From NCBI RefSeq assembly GCF_001316005.1, contig NZ_BBBJ01000003.1:143867-207866 (forward strand): 64,000 bases of DNA. The letters run 5' to 3'. Positions within the stretch are counted from its first letter, which is position 1. The number at the start of each line of letters is the position of its first letter. Positions 37,934 through 49,505 of the stretch are shown here, piece after piece. Under the pieces are notes generated by a model. It was given only the letters and a program-made list of their open reading frames with translations. It was not told the origin of the DNA and did not search any database. A program made the translations under genes and the position numbers. The DNA is from Vulcanisaeta distributa JCM 11217 (GTDB taxonomy: Archaea > Thermoproteota > Thermoprotei > Thermoproteales > Thermocladiaceae).

Positions 37934-39708
37934 TTGAAGGCAGTGTCTATAGAGCTAACAACGAATAAGGTACTTTACGAGCCGGGCGAGGACGTGGCGA
38001 TAAGCATAGTGGCTAGGGGGGGATTAATGAGTAGGGAGGATATCGAGTTATCAGTAATTAAGGATTCTCAGGAAATAAGTAGGTGGACCCTGCAGGCGAT
38101 ACCTCCGGAATCGGAAATTATGGATTATGTTAGGATAAATGATGTGGGTACTTACGAAATAACCGCCAGGTGCTGCGGTTCTGAGGTTAAGACGCCAATA
38201 ATGGTTATTAATAGGCCGGAGACACCATTAAGGTTCGTTCTGGTTTTTCATAATCACCAGCCAATTCATAAGTACCCAAGCGGCATTTATCACGGGCCGT
38301 GGGCATTCCAACATACTTGGTCTCCTGAATTTTACCCAATATATGACGTAGGCCCCCTACCTACTGCACGCCAGATTAGCGAATAAGTACAGGGTTTCCA
38401 TAACGTATAACCTAAGCCCAAGCCTATTGTGGCAGTGGGATGACTTACTGCGTAATGGCGTGCTCATCGAGAGTGGGGATCACGTTGAATACGTAGGTCC
38501 CTGGGATCCACGTACGGGGCTAATTAAGGAGGCGATTGACACATATTCAAGATTAGCCAGTGAGGGTGTCATAGAAGTATTAACGAGTTTCCTAGCCCAC
38601 CCAATCGCTGGTTATTTAATTGAAAAGTTCGAGGTTTATGACTTATTACGGTGGGAGTTGAGTAGGGGGGGGAGGGAAGTTACGAGGAGGGTTTTGGGTG
38701 TGGATGCGGTGGGTATGTGGCTCCCTGAGTTGTACTTTTCTGAGAAGTTAAGGAATATTCTCTGTGATGAGGGCATTAGGTTCATAGTCCTTGATGGTGT
38801 TTATCACCTTGGTGAGGCCATTAAGGATAGGAGTTCCATCTACAGGGTTTATAAGCACGACTGCTTAACGATACTTTTTAGGGATACGGCACTTAGCGAC
38901 TTACTGAGCTTTCAACTCAACAAGGCCAGCAATACCCAGGAGGCCGATGTCAACGCCAGGAGATTAATTATAGAGTTAATGATGAGGATTAACCACGCCA
39001 GAGATGGTGTAGTTACAATGGCTTTAGATGGGGGGGAAAATTGGATGATATTACCAACACCAAACCCATACGCCGCCCTGCTCCTCGAGAAAATAATGAT
39101 GTATTTATCGCAGGCCAGGTCTGATGGTTATGTGATGCCCATTAGGCCGTCAATAATTAGGGAGTTTCATGATGAAATTAAGGAAATACCAACCACCTCA
39201 TGGCTGGGCTCGCCGGCTAAGTGGATTAGTGAGAGGGCAGATGTGCAGTCAAGGCTTTGGTCAATGGCTCAAGTCGCAGTTAGTAAGTGGGGGGTTGTAT
39301 GAGGAGGTTTTTGGAGAGGATGAGGAATTAAGGATGTCCCTCGCAATGACGCTGGATAGCGATTATTATTGGGCTGAATTCGTAAATATAAATCACGTGG
39401 GTGAATGGGCATACTCCGTAATAAATAGGGTTGAGAATGCGCTTAACTCATTGAGGGTTAGGTTTAACCTGAGAAATGGTCAATTAGAGATTGTCGTTAA
39501 TAATGGTTGGATTAGAGACGCAAACTTATTACTTGGTATTGAAACGCCAGAGACGTACATGGAGTATAACGTTAAGATTCGGGCAGATTCGTCAGAGTCC
39601 ATGGTAATTAATGGATTCAATGATGTAACCATATCATTACTTTCACCAAAAACAAAAACACAGATTAAGAAGCCCATCAAGATAATGCGTGGAGCTATGA
39701 AACGCTGA
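37934..39708 (+). CDS. GH57 glycoside hydrolase (amylopullulanase/glucanotransferase type), two frameshifts
   Basis: Alpha-glucan-active enzyme. Residues 1-95 look like an Ig-like N-terminal domain (LYEPGEDVAISIVA). Then the GH57 regions: FVLVFHNHQPIHKYP (region 1), AVGMWLPELYFSEKLRNIL with the likely nucleophile Glu, and MALDGGENWMILP with the likely acid/base Asp; relatives have LDGENW, and the G7 run 39029-39035 adds the Gly. Breaks: C5 at 38353-38357 (four restores PYLLHARLANKYRVSITYNL) and G6 at 39289-39294 (five fits SKWGLYEEVFG). About 590 aa, from a TTG start at 37934. The 3' end overlaps the amidohydrolase by 14 bp. Confidence 0.85.
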
Positions 39709-40868
39709 TTATACTCGACCCATTAATTAAGTGCGTAATATCCCTACTGGATATGCGCATTGTTATATAATCATAGACATAATCCATACTTAAATCTCCA
39801 TAATCAATACGTAGAGCAACACCCCCCCTCATGGCTCTCCCTCCCTTATCACATAGCCAAAGCCCCCCCATGACCAAGCCCAGGAAGTGGCCATCTTAAG
39901 TATTGTCTGTGAGTTCAATTCCCCCCCACCCATTAACAGCCTCATCACCTTGATCTCCTCCCAAGGATCAGGCTCTATCAACGCGACATTATCAGTACCA
40001 ATAAGTGGCTTTAACCCCCCCCTCCTCACCATGGCACCCACCCTCGCCAACTTACCAACAAACTCAATGTTTGACCTTGGACACGTGACTATGGGCAATA
40101 AGGGTATTTTCGCTATATCATCATCATTTAATTGCGTCAGGTGTACAAACACCGTGTTTCCAGTCACCAACGTGGTTAATGCCCTATTCAAGTCATTATC
40201 GAGGTACGTATCCTCTGTCTCCGATACATGAGTGCTTATGGGTAATCCACGTGAGCCACTCAACCTGGAAACGAGCTTTAACTCGGCCATCGTGTAGTTA
40301 AGCGGTGATATCAATGATACGCCGAATCCCCCCCTATCAACGAAATACTTCACCTCATCCTCAAACTCCTCATCGACATCATCCTCCTCGCTAGGCTTAA
40401 CATAGACCTGAACGTACTAGGCTCAGCAAGTGGTACAACGCACAGTCCAGCTCTTTTAGCCTCCTCAACAACGATATCCGCGAATATCCTGCCATACTCA
40501 ATAATTACCAATAAACAACCAACACCGTAATTCCTAATCCTATGAAACACGGCGGCTAACCCATTCCTTAATGACTCAGGTCTTGCCCTACGTAAGTAAT
40601 AATACTTTAGGCCGTATGGAGCACCAACCACATCATCAATGTAGTACTTATTGAATAAGCCCATTAGGAAGTAATCAAGCACGTGAATATGAGCGTTTGT
40701 TAATTGAGGCATTAATAATGTATTTCTCAAATCGATAACATTATTACTACCCGGTACCTTGCCAATGCCCACCACCTCACCGTCAAGGATGTCAATAACC
40801 GCGTCCTTAATTGGCTGTAGTTCCTGGCCAATTAATGCGATTGAGGACTTAATGCTTAACCTGCGCAT
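39695..40868 (-). CDS. Metal-dependent amidohydrolase (deaminase-like), frameshifts
   Basis: Cytosine deaminase/SAH deaminase-type TIM-barrel enzyme. The N-terminal piece (40868-40350) has MPQLTNAHIHVLD (HxH metal site). The main piece (40353-39829) has STHVSETEDT, FVHLTQL and LIGTDNVALIEPD (the catalytic Asp), in the usual order. The C-terminal strand continues in another frame to the stop at 39695. Breaks lie near 40420 and near 39835. C7/C8 runs at 39863-39869, 39921-39927, 40015-40022 and 40328-40334 keep the frame. About 390 aa. Substrate cannot be deduced. Confidence 0.75.
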
Positions 40869-40928
40869 TCGAGGAAAGATGGGCTTAGGAGTAATTAAAT
40901 TAATGCTTTATTCAATATTTATCATCTA

Positions 40929-42031
40929 ATGAGGATAGCAGTCGTAGGCTTAAACCCAGGGACTGCAATTTATGCGCAGTACCTGGCTAAGGATGGTCAT
41001 GACATCACGGTATTCACGGAGAGCCAGGGTGATGTAGTAATCATGGACTTACTACCACATTCTTCCCTGAATATCGTGAATAGAGAATCAATTAAATTAT
41101 TTACAAGGAGATACCTCGAGGATGTACTCGGTATTAACATATTGAGTGTTAAATTGAGTTCAATAGCTATAAAGGAAGGTAAAGTAGCAATAATGAATGA
41201 GGTTGGTGGGCAGGGCATTATAGGTAGGTATGATAAGGTTGTAGTTGGTTCTGAGGTATTGCCGGGGGGGGAGTCAGGTAATTGCGTAAGTGTTTATAAG
41301 ATAGCGCTGTCACCAGGTGATTACGTAATTAATGGCGGTGACGCGGGTAAGAATACCGAGTTTCTAATGCTCATGGCAGATATTGGTGGGCGTATCATTA
41401 TAAATTCTCCAACAGCCATTGATGAAGACATTCTTAAGTACTTGCCAATAAACAAAGGTGCAGGAGCTGGGGGGGGTGTGTATCCACCGATTATGTCGTG
41501 GTTAAGCCGTTGATAGACGTGGTTGATAAGGGTGGTTGGTTAATTGGTAGGGGGGGGTTCATGCTTAGGGATTCATTGAGTGGCATTGAGTATGTGATTA
41601 ATAGGGATTATCAATTAATTATGATGGGGGGGAAGTTACTGGCAATGAGGGATTTGGGCGTTATTGATTCATTACCGTTGATGCCACGCCTAGAAATAGG
41701 CTTCTCTCGCAATTGGTCATTCCTATCCGTGGGGGGGCTTACACAGCATGAATTAAGTGCCGTTTTTAGGGATTTATCATCATCCAGGGTGGCTTATCAC
41801 TCAGGTGAGACTGACATAATAGCTAAGGTTATTTATCGAGGCAATAAATTACTGAGCCTTCAGTTATTGGCTAGGGGGGGCATTAAGTTACTCAATTGGT
41901 TCTCCTCAATCTACTCCCTAATAATGCTTAACAATGCGGCTTACCTACTGCTCGATATGGGTTATGAGACTGCCTTTGGCGTTGTTCGTGGATTACTCGA
42001 GCAATTAATGCTAAATTTATACAATATATAG
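40929..42031 (+). CDS. Predicted NAD(P)/FAD-dependent oxidoreductase-like protein, one frameshift
   Basis: The N-terminus RIAVVGLNPGTAIYAQYLAKDGHDITVFTES has the shape of a pyridine nucleotide-binding fold but with a degraded GxGxxG. The body resembles flavin oxidoreductases weakly (KVVVGSEVLPG near a second fold). The frame breaks at a G8 run (41469-41476); six (or three or nine) fits the continuation VSTDYVVVKPLID. G8 runs at 41264-41271 and 41550-41557 and G7 runs at 41626-41632, 41731-41737 and 41874-41880 keep the frame, making this one of the densest genes for runs. About 366 aa. Confidence 0.5.
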
Positions 42032-42092
42032 TTTGTTATGGTTAATAAGTTAATAAATAAGCTTTATTAATGACCTAAGCGAGCATCACTTA

Positions 42093-43447
42093 GTGCCTGG
42101 TATCTTAGCTAATGTTGATTACGAGGAACCACTAACTAGGTATAGGATAAGGGAGGTGCTCATTGAGGCTCGTAGGCGGTCAATAAGCTATATAGATAAG
42201 ATGAAGCAGGAGGTTCTTGCGGACTCATTCTACGTACACTATAGGCAGCCAATACTCAGGATGCCCACCGAGAATGAGGACATGGAAACCTCGCTGTGGA
42301 GGTTCGTGGTCTCTACATACATAAGGAGTGAGGCCTACAATGACGTGTCCAGGATAACCAGGTTGAATGGTAGGTTGTCCAGGGTAATGGCAATTAAACT
42401 GCTCAAGGTGTATAATAGCATATTGAGTAAGATGGATAGGAATGAGGCCTTTAGGCAAATGGTTGAGTCAGCGATGGATCAGAGGAGCTCCTCATCCAGG
42501 GAGAGCAGGATGAACCTAGAGCGGGAGGTTAGGTCATTAATAAACTTCTACGTTGGTAGTATGAAGAAGGTGAGCGAGACTGTTAACAAGGTTAAGATGC
42601 TCTTTGGGGGGGACTCCGTAGGCCATGAGATAGCGGACATACTACTGAGTACGGACATTGACCCATATAGGCTAAGGCTAATTTCAATGTTAAACTCACT
42701 GATTAGGTTGATCGTGGACACCAGGTACACGGTGGATGTGGTGGAGGATAGGGATGCCGAGCGTGTTGGCACCATTGGCGGGGGGGTTAAACGCATGACG
42801 AAGGCATCGGAACTCAGGGACATGATACCAAGCGAGAGGATGCTCATGAAATTCGCCAAGCCAGTATTCGCGTATAAATTAGCCATGGGCAACGTACTAG
42901 TTAGGGAGAGGAGAGCCGTTAAGAAGCCCAAGATCTACATGCTAATTGATAAGAGTGGCTCGATGTTCTACACGGTTAATATAAACATATTTGAGGTGGG
43001 GGGGCCATTAGTAAGATCACGTGGGCCACGGCATTGGCTGTGATACTTGCCATGAAGGGTGGAAACCTAGCCGTCAGGTTCTTCGATCAGCAGGTATACC
43101 CAATGCTAACGAATAAGAATGACATAATAAAGATGCTCCTCTCATTAATACCGTTGGGTGGCACAGACATAACAAATGCCGTGAGGGCCGCAGTGCAGGA
43201 TGCCCTGGATAAACCATCACTGAGGGATTATAAATTGGTCGTTATAACCGACGGTGAGGATGATAATGTTGACCCGACAGCATTCAATAAGGCGAAGTCC
43301 GTATTCAGATCAGTTAAGGTATTATTAATTGGTGGTGAGAATAGTGTTATTGAGGAGAATGTGGATACGATAAAGATTCAGGAACTAACCAGCGAGAGCT
43401 ATCCCACACGATTAAGAAGATTTAGCCTCGAAACAATTAAGTGGTGA
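42093..43447 (+). CDS. VWA-domain protein, one frameshift
   Basis: About 450 aa. The N-terminal 270 residues are helical and charged with no family I recognise. The C-terminal VWA domain has the MIDAS motif IDKSGSM and later LIPLGGTDITNAV (Thr) and VVITDGEDD (Asp). It breaks at the G7 run 42998-43004; five or eight restores ISKITWATALAVILAM. The GTG start at 42093 has a 60-bp AT-rich spacer before it. CoxE-like VWA proteins often pair with AAA ATPases, but none is adjacent. The 3' end overlaps the PTPS gene by 36 bp on the other strand. Confidence 0.7.
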
Positions 43448-43873
43448 GTCACAGACAAGCACTTGAACCTCAACAACGTCACTAATTCCCAATTTCCTCA
43501 GTATTTCCATCACCCTATCCATGAAGTACCAAGCAACACACTCACCGGTGGCTCCCTCAGGTATGCAGGGTATCTCAACAAACTCACTTGGCATTAATCC
43601 CTGGGTATTCTCCATGCTCGACTTTATGTACTTACCATCGAAAGTATTAACGATCCCCTGGACCTCACGCCTAACCCCATCAATGTCGGTCACGAGCATC
43701 CTCCTACCCCTAACACAGAGCCTTATTGTGATGTCATAATTATGCCCATGAACGCCACCATAAACATCACTAAACCTAACCCTGTGAGCTCCAGAGAACA
43801 TGAACTTCATGGATAGGCAGGTGGTCTCAACCACGGGCAATCGTAATAATACGCATAAAAATGCATTTCCCAT
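43412..43873 (-). CDS. queD: 6-pyruvoyl-tetrahydropterin synthase/QueD family protein
   Basis: 153 aa. Zinc-binding His residues are in FSGAHRVRF and GVHGHNYDITI; the C-terminus has a Glu-containing strand before CDSPLNCFEAKSS. Members make the pterin or the queuosine/archaeosine precursor 6-carboxy-tetrahydropterin. In an archaeon without bacterial queuosine, the archaeosine route is likely. The start could be at ATG 43873 or the internal Met 19 codons in (MKFMFSGAH). It is divergent from cobA by 6 bp. Confidence 0.8.
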   Translation of the reverse strand: MGNAFLCVLLRLPVVETTCLSMKFMFSGAHRVRFSDVYGGVHGHNYDITIRLCVRGRRMLVTDIDGVRREVQGIVNTFDGKYIKSSMENTQGLMPSEFVEIPCIPEGATGECVAWYFMDRVMEILRKLGISDVVEVQVLVCDSPLNCFEAKSS

Positions 43874-43879
43874 AGATTA

Positions 43880-44652
43880 ATGGGAATGATTGGTAAGGTC
43901 ATCATCGCAGGAGGAGGACCTGGTGATGAGGGATTACTAACGCTTAGGTGTATTGAGGCTCTGAGGAGCGCTGATGTAGTGATTTATGACAGGTTAATAC
44001 CTAGATCGGCCTTGAATTATGTGCGTCAGGGAGCTCAATTAATCTATGCTGGTAAGGAGCCGGGCAGGCACACGATGGAGGAGGACGAGATAATAAGAGT
44101 TATGATTAACGAGGCGGGCAGTGGTAAGACTGTGGTTAGGCTACATGGCGGTGATGCATTCCTATTTGGCAGGGGCTTTGAGGAGTGCATTGCAGTGCTC
44201 AATGCTGGGATACCCTGTGAAGTCATCCCAGGGGGTGACCTCAGCCATAGCTGCGCCAGAGGCTTACTTAATACCGCCAGTTTTGCGCGGTGTCTCTAGC
44301 TCGGTAGCCATAGTGACCGGCATGGAGGATCCGAGGAAGGGCAAGGCATTCGTGAACTTCAGGGAATTGGCAAAGGCCGTTAACACCATCATAATACTAA
44401 TGGGTGCGTCAAGGATAGGTGAGATAGCTAGGGAATTGATTGAGGGCGGTCTTGATCCAGGAACATACGTGGCAATAATAACGAGGGCATACATGGAGAA
44501 TAGCAGGGTTACAATAACAACAGTGGGTAAGTTAGCCACTGGGCAGGTAAGTGCGGAGAACCCCCTCCGTAATTGTGGTTGGTGATGTTGTACGCGAGGG
44601 GGGGTTGAGGGCGATGAGGATTGCTGGGTTAAGCTTCGAAATAAACGTTTAA
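43880..44652 (+). CDS. cobA: Uroporphyrinogen-III C-methyltransferase (SUMT), two frameshifts
   Basis: SAM-dependent enzyme that makes precorrin-2, the branch to siroheme and B12. The N-terminal VIIAGGGPGDEGLLTLRCIEAL holds the GxGxGD loop; DRLIPRSAL, VRLHGGDAFLFGRGFEE and IVTGMEDPRKG are family motifs. Breaks: G5 at 44231-44235 (four restores IPGVTSAIAAPEAYL) and C5 at 44561-44565 (four restores NPSVIVVGDVV). G7 at 44598-44604 adds Gly in REGGLRAM. The real stop is TAA 44650-44652. About 257 aa. Complements hemD, cbiX, cobQ and cobD elsewhere in the window. Confidence 0.88.
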
Positions 44653-44774
44653 TAGAGGGTTTCGCGAGTAAATACCTGTGATGATGCACGAGCGTGACGG
44701 ATACATGACGAGCTTGCGCCCATGCTGACCCAGGTTATGCATTAAAGCCCTGGTTAGGGAAGTTAATTCAAGTC

Positions 44775-45301
44775 ATGAAGAGGATCCTAGTATTAACTGA
44801 GGTAGAGCTACCAAGCGACTTCCCGAGGCAGATTGAGCATTACCTAGGTAATTTAGCCAGGGTTGAGATGAGGATGACAGACTTCGAGGGATTGAAGTCC
44901 CAGTTCAGGGATGTCAGGAGGGGTCAAATAAGGCTGATGCACTCCTTGATTACCTGGAGCCTAGGGTGAGGGGTTACGAGGGATTCGACAAGATAGTGCT
45001 CGTGATAAACGATGATGGTTATGTGGAGGGGGGGTTAAACTTCGTATTCGGAGTTGCAAAGATAGGTGGGGGGGCGCTGGCCTTGGTATTCACGAAGAGA
45101 CTACGTGGGGGGGAGCAGTCGCTTTATCACCTAAGGATACTCAAGGAGGTACTCCACGAATTAGGGCACTCCTTTGGGCTAGACCACTGCACAGACCCTA
45201 AGTGCGTCATGTACTTCAGCAATACGATAGAGGACACAGACAGAAAGGGCCCGGGATACTGCCAAAGATGCATGGCGAGGTTACGTTCATTACTGCGATG
45301 A
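44775..45301 (+). CDS. amzA: Archaemetzincin (zinc metallopeptidase), one frameshift
   Basis: M54 family peptidase, about 175 aa. The zinc motif is HELGHSFGLDH (HExxHxxGxxH), followed by the structural cysteines CTDPKCVM and CQRC (pattern Cx4CMx17Cx2C). The N-terminal piece ends in RRGQI; one A is missing near 44931 and the next frame continues KADALLDYLEPRVRGY. Three G7 runs (45028-45034, 45068-45074, 45107-45113) each add a Gly to positions where relatives have one (EGGLNF, GGGALA, RGGEQS). Substrate unknown. Start ATG 44775 follows about 120 bp without a gene after cobA. Confidence 0.9.
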
Positions 45302-45402
45302 TTAATAATAATCACTATAAAAACGCGCATAGTGAAGGGAATTAACACCCATACCAGGATTTCCAGGGCACCTAAGGGATGCAATGCGCACATGCAGTGA
45401 AC

Positions 45403-47012
45403 CTAAAGAATAGATAATCCCAGGTACTCATTTATTACACGGTCAACACTACTCATGTTTTGTAAATCCACGTTCATAACCCTTGATGGGACGGGGGGGA
45501 TTGCCAAGTAATCATTTTCGAGTAACCTCGTCCATGTCTGCGAAATCTTCCTCCCAAATACAGCCAATAACTCCCTAAATATTGATGAGTTGTACCAAGC
45601 GGCGATTAATGGATTATTCGTCCTAACTATGTAGAAATTCTTCGAGGCGCATAACGGCTTGTCACTATAATTAGCGATGACTTCATGACTCCTTAAGTCC
45701 ACTTTATCGTGAATAAATATGTAACCATACGGTCTCTTAACCCGTAACTGCCTCCACACGTGCTGATACCACTTATCCCCCCCAAACTTCAGGCTGGGAT
45801 GCCCATACTCACGCCCCCCCACTCAATGTACTTTCTAAGGTCACCCTCTGGCTCCTCACTTATTGAGAGGACGTAGTACCTCGGGTCACTTACGTATATC
45901 CTATCGCCGTAGTACTCGGGCCTCCTTAAGCACTTGACCAGGTACTTCCTGGGTATTACGAGCCTCATGCCATTACTCCTATTACCTATGGTAATCGATG
46001 TCCCATCCTCCCTCACAATGAACCAGTGAGCATTAGGTATGAAGAAGAAGTCAGGACCATACATTTCAACACCCCCCCTAACAATCTCATCCCTACTCAG
46101 GTAACGTAGTAATCCATTATCCAGAGCCTCCTCAACCACCGAAATGAGTTTACTCGCCTTATCATAATCAAATAGCTAAGCCAATTCCTATCCGCGAAGG
46201 CAGGTAATCTCTGTAGGTTTATTGTCCCAACCCTCCTTAAATCCCCCCCCTCATAGTAGTAAATCCCCCCCGTCTCCGTATCTAAACCACCAACAAAACC
46301 TGTCGAACTACTCCTCTTCCTGACGAAGATTATCAACTCCTTAAAGCCACTGCCATCACTAAACGACGGACGAGCCCTATTCTCAACAAGCCCAATCACG
46401 TCATACCTCAACCTAAGCAGTCTCTTCACACCCCCCCAACCCTGCTCCGTATAAAACGTGGATGCCGGCATCACTAGAATGGCATAACCACCATCCCTGA
46501 GTACGTAGTCTATCAGGAAAAACGAAAGAACATGAAGACCAGGATCCCTCCTTACTATAAACCCCCCCCATAACCCATCGATTCCACCAACCTTAACAAC
46601 TCATCCCTATCACGAACCAAGTGCCACCTAACGAAGGGCGGGTTCGTAATAATGAGGTCAGCCCTATAACTCCACGCAACTTTGAAGGCATCGCCGCATA
46701 TTACCTCGACGTCACTATATAATGATGACAGAATTCTACGAGCCAACTTACAGGGCCCCTCATTAATCTCTATCGCTATCACCCTCCTAGGTCTAACAAG
46801 GTCATTTATGGCCGATAATGTAACCCCGAACCCGCGAATGGGTCCATAACCACCACGTCCCTTCTATACTCCTCACCTAACTCCTGAAGGAAACTCCTAA
46901 TTACGGCTAAGCCATCACGACTAGTGTAATACGACGAAGTACCCTTCCTATCCACGGTACTCTGAATCTCATACTGCTCATCAACTAAGTACAAGGTCCC
47001 CCCCTCACCCAA
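45403..47012 (-). CDS. DNA adenine-N6 methyltransferase (type II/IIG-like), four or more frameshifts
   Basis: Reading down from 47012: an N-terminal DEQYEIQSTVDRKGTSSYYT segment, then DPFAGSG (SAM-binding motif I, DPFxGxG), IEINEGPC, and ITNPPFVRWH with the catalytic NPPF. Then a long C-terminal region with INLQRL and a TaqI-like specificity part ending IPPVPSR. Breaks lie near 46818, at C8 46562-46569, near 46155, and at C7 45814-45820 (five restores IEWGREYGHPSLKF). About 535 aa. No nuclease domain is visible. It is divergent from the HerA-like operon. It could be a solitary modification enzyme, or the modification half of a system whose partner lies in the adjacent operon. Confidence 0.78.
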
Positions 47013-47320
47013 CCCTCACTTCCCTAGGAAAAACCCTCGAATTTAATAGCTTCCCTAAATTTCAACCAACATTATAGCTACGCCACGTTGAAAGACACGA
47101 CTATTTTTACGACTAGCAATACCCTCATCAAAGCACTAGATTAAGTGCATCACCGCTGGCACGAATAGTTTAGTAAAAATAGTGGTAAATGAGGTAAATA
47201 TCATGGGCATTAAGGTCCTAAACTGGTTATTACTATTAAGTATTAGCAATAATGAAAGAAATAACACAGTGATCACCAACGTAAAGCCACTAAAACAAAA
47301 TATGGAGGAGGTGACAATCA
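47013..47320 (+). other. Divergent spacer between methyltransferase and HerA-like operon
   Basis: 308 bp, AT-rich. It ends with a strong Shine-Dalgarno ggaggaggtga (about 47303-47313) eight bases before ATG 47321. A small open frame (47203-47361) overlaps the ATPase start in another frame, and a 61-aa hydrophobic frame runs on the minus strand (47321-47136); neither has coding support beyond being open. No repeat or palindrome that would suggest an operator was found. Confidence 0.6.
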
Positions 47321-49058
47321 ATGTCGAACTTGAACTCGAGCCTCCTGAAGATAGGCAATAAACTAATCATTGGACTCCGCATAAAGAAGGAAGTAAATGC
47401 TTGGGACCTGGCTCAAGCCCTTGATGGACTGAGGATCACGGTTATAAGGGATGAGGTGGGGGGGCTCATAATACTGCACACGCCAGCCCACATCCCGCTA
47501 TTCACAGCCATACATAGGGATAGGATAAGGCACCTGCTTAATAAGTGGGTTGACTACGTGGAGCCATTACCATCAGGTGTAACACGAGGAATTATAGATA
47601 ATGCATCAACGAGCTTCTCAGAAATTAAAAGCAAGGCGATACCGGAGGTGCAGGACTCATCATCAGCCATAATAACGATATGCAAATTAAGCAATGACCA
47701 GGTAAGGTACTCAGTATTCTTAAGAGGAAATACTCATGGTGAAATTGACATATTATCATGCAGTAATAAGGCGTTCTTAAAGCAACTTAGGGAGAGCATA
47801 GACTTAACCCTCAAACCATCGCCAAGGCCGGGCCGCATGTTCATGAGCAATTACTACCCAATAGACATAGACTTAACGAGACACTTAATTGTGCTCGGCT
47901 CGACGGGGGGGTCAGGAAAGACCACGCTCGTGAGGTTACTAATAAACGATGCACTTCAAAGGAGTACGTTTAACAGGATCGTGATCTTTGACCCAACGGG
48001 CGAGTACTCGTTACACCTGGTAGGTCGCGGCTACGTGGCTATACCCGGGGGGGTGGACATTGCCGTAAACCCATTAACATTGCCTAGACATAGAGCCAGC
48101 GAATTGCTCTCAACAGCCATTCAGGCTGCCGCGTTTATGTATGGCGAGAGTGATAATGGTGGTTTCTCATTCATTCAACTTGAGGTACTTGAGAAGGCTC
48201 TTGATCGATTAGGCGATAGGAATACCCTGAGGGATCTATATGTGGTGTTGAGTGATCTTGAGCAGGAGCTGAGGAGGAATGATTACTTAAACGCTATTTC
48301 TGCGGTGAGGCGTAGGTTGAGGAAGTTGATGATAGCGGCGTTAATGAGGAATGTATTGAGTTCCAGTGCTGCTCGGTCTAGGTTATTGGTCATAAACATG
48401 GCACCGCTCTACTTCGTGTCTCAGCTCGCAGCGATAATATTCACGTTGACATTCCTTGAGGTACTCAATGGCATTCTTAGGGATTCGCTTATTGTAATTG
48501 ATGAGGCCCATAGAATCCTCAATAAGTATGTGGTTAGTGAGTCGATTATTGAGAGGTTGATCAGAGGGTAGACATGACGATATTACACTAATCCTCGTAA
48601 CCCAGGACCCCCTCGACATTAAGAGAAATGTACTTGACATAGTGGGGGGGCACTATGTGATTTTTAAGCTAAGTGGTAAGTCCGCCGTTGAGGCAGCGGA
48701 TTTACTGGGTATCGATGGAGACGCCATCATTAAATTGAAACCCCCCCTTGAGTTTTACTATCATAATAACGGCATTACCGTTAAGGCGTACATAATGGAT
48801 AATTCAGGGAGCAATTACTTAATAGCCTCGGACATAATTTATAGGAAATTACTCAGGAACATTAATGATGAGGATTACGTCAACGTAATGATTAGGAGAT
48901 TCGGTCGCGCACTAAACCCCCCCGTATTGATCCCCCCCCAAGTCATTGAGTTGGGTAGGAAGTTGGGTTATGATATTAGGTCCATTATTGAATTAGCGGC
49001 TAGGAAGGATCCTGAATACTTCAAGTTGCTTTCCCAGGTGATTATTGGTGAGGAGTAA
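47321..49058 (+). CDS. HerA/VirB4-like ATPase (soluble), one frameshift
   Basis: About 578 aa. After a 190-residue N-terminal domain comes VLGSTGGSGKTTLVRL (Walker A); the G7 run 47905-47911 puts one extra residue into GxxxxGKT, and four G would restore it. FDPTGEYSLHL follows, then LIVIDEAHRIL (Walker B) near residue 395. The frame ends early at 48571; one G too many in agaggg near 48567 must be removed, after which LILVTQDPLDIKRN and the C-terminal domain continue to 49058. C7/C8 runs add Pro-Pro. First gene of a three-gene operon; the next gene overlaps by 14 bp. Hexameric DNA-translocase fold; partner unknown. Confidence 0.78.
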
Positions 49059-49503
49059 GTTAGTGATTGCGGTTATTATCGCGGTAATTACCTATGTCAT
49101 CGACCATAGGGTTTACTTAGTCATTATTAACACGTTAATACCGCTCATACTTATTAAGGACTTAATTGAGCTTAGGGAGCAAGTCAGGTTATTCATTAAT
49201 GGTGGCGATCCCGTTGAATCCGCAGGAATCGACTTAACGGGGATTACGGTGAATGGCAGAAAATTAATTGGCCTCAGGGTTTTGAGTGTGGCTTATACGT
49301 TTGATTCTGCATTTGAGGAGGCCTTGACTAGGGCTCGCGTATTAATTCACCTATTCTCTAAGTATAAGGTTATTGCTTTAATATCGAGTAATGATTATAT
49401 TATTGGCGTTGATAAGAGCGTCTCGCAGGAGTTGGTTACCGAGCTTGAGAGATTGAATATTAAGGTTACCAGAATCAACGGCTTCGAGTTGGCTAATGCC
49501 TGA
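49045..49503 (+). CDS. Small membrane protein between two HerA-like ATPases
   Basis: 152 aa. The N-terminus has two closely spaced hydrophobic segments (about residues 6-22 and 26-43) with few charges, then a cytoplasmic alpha/beta domain (LTGITVNGRKLIGLRVLSVAYTFDSAFEEAL, KYKVIALISSNDYIIGVDKS). No family recognised. It overlaps the ATPase upstream by 14 bp and is followed by the next ATPase after 2 bp, so it is translated with both and may be a membrane dock for them. Confidence 0.6.
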   Translation: MVRSKLVIAVIIAVITYVIDHRVYLVIINTLIPLILIKDLIELREQVRLFINGGDPVESAGIDLTGITVNGRKLIGLRVLSVAYTFDSAFEEALTRARVLIHLFSKYKVIALISSNDYIIGVDKSVSQELVTELERLNIKVTRINGFELANA

Positions 49504-49505
49504 GG

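Noticed and set aside
47136..47361. Small open frames in the methyltransferase-HerA spacer as a pilin or small toxin gene
   Set aside because: Both overlap the ATPase start or run antisense to it, have no start signal of their own and no pattern of a two-helix pilin.
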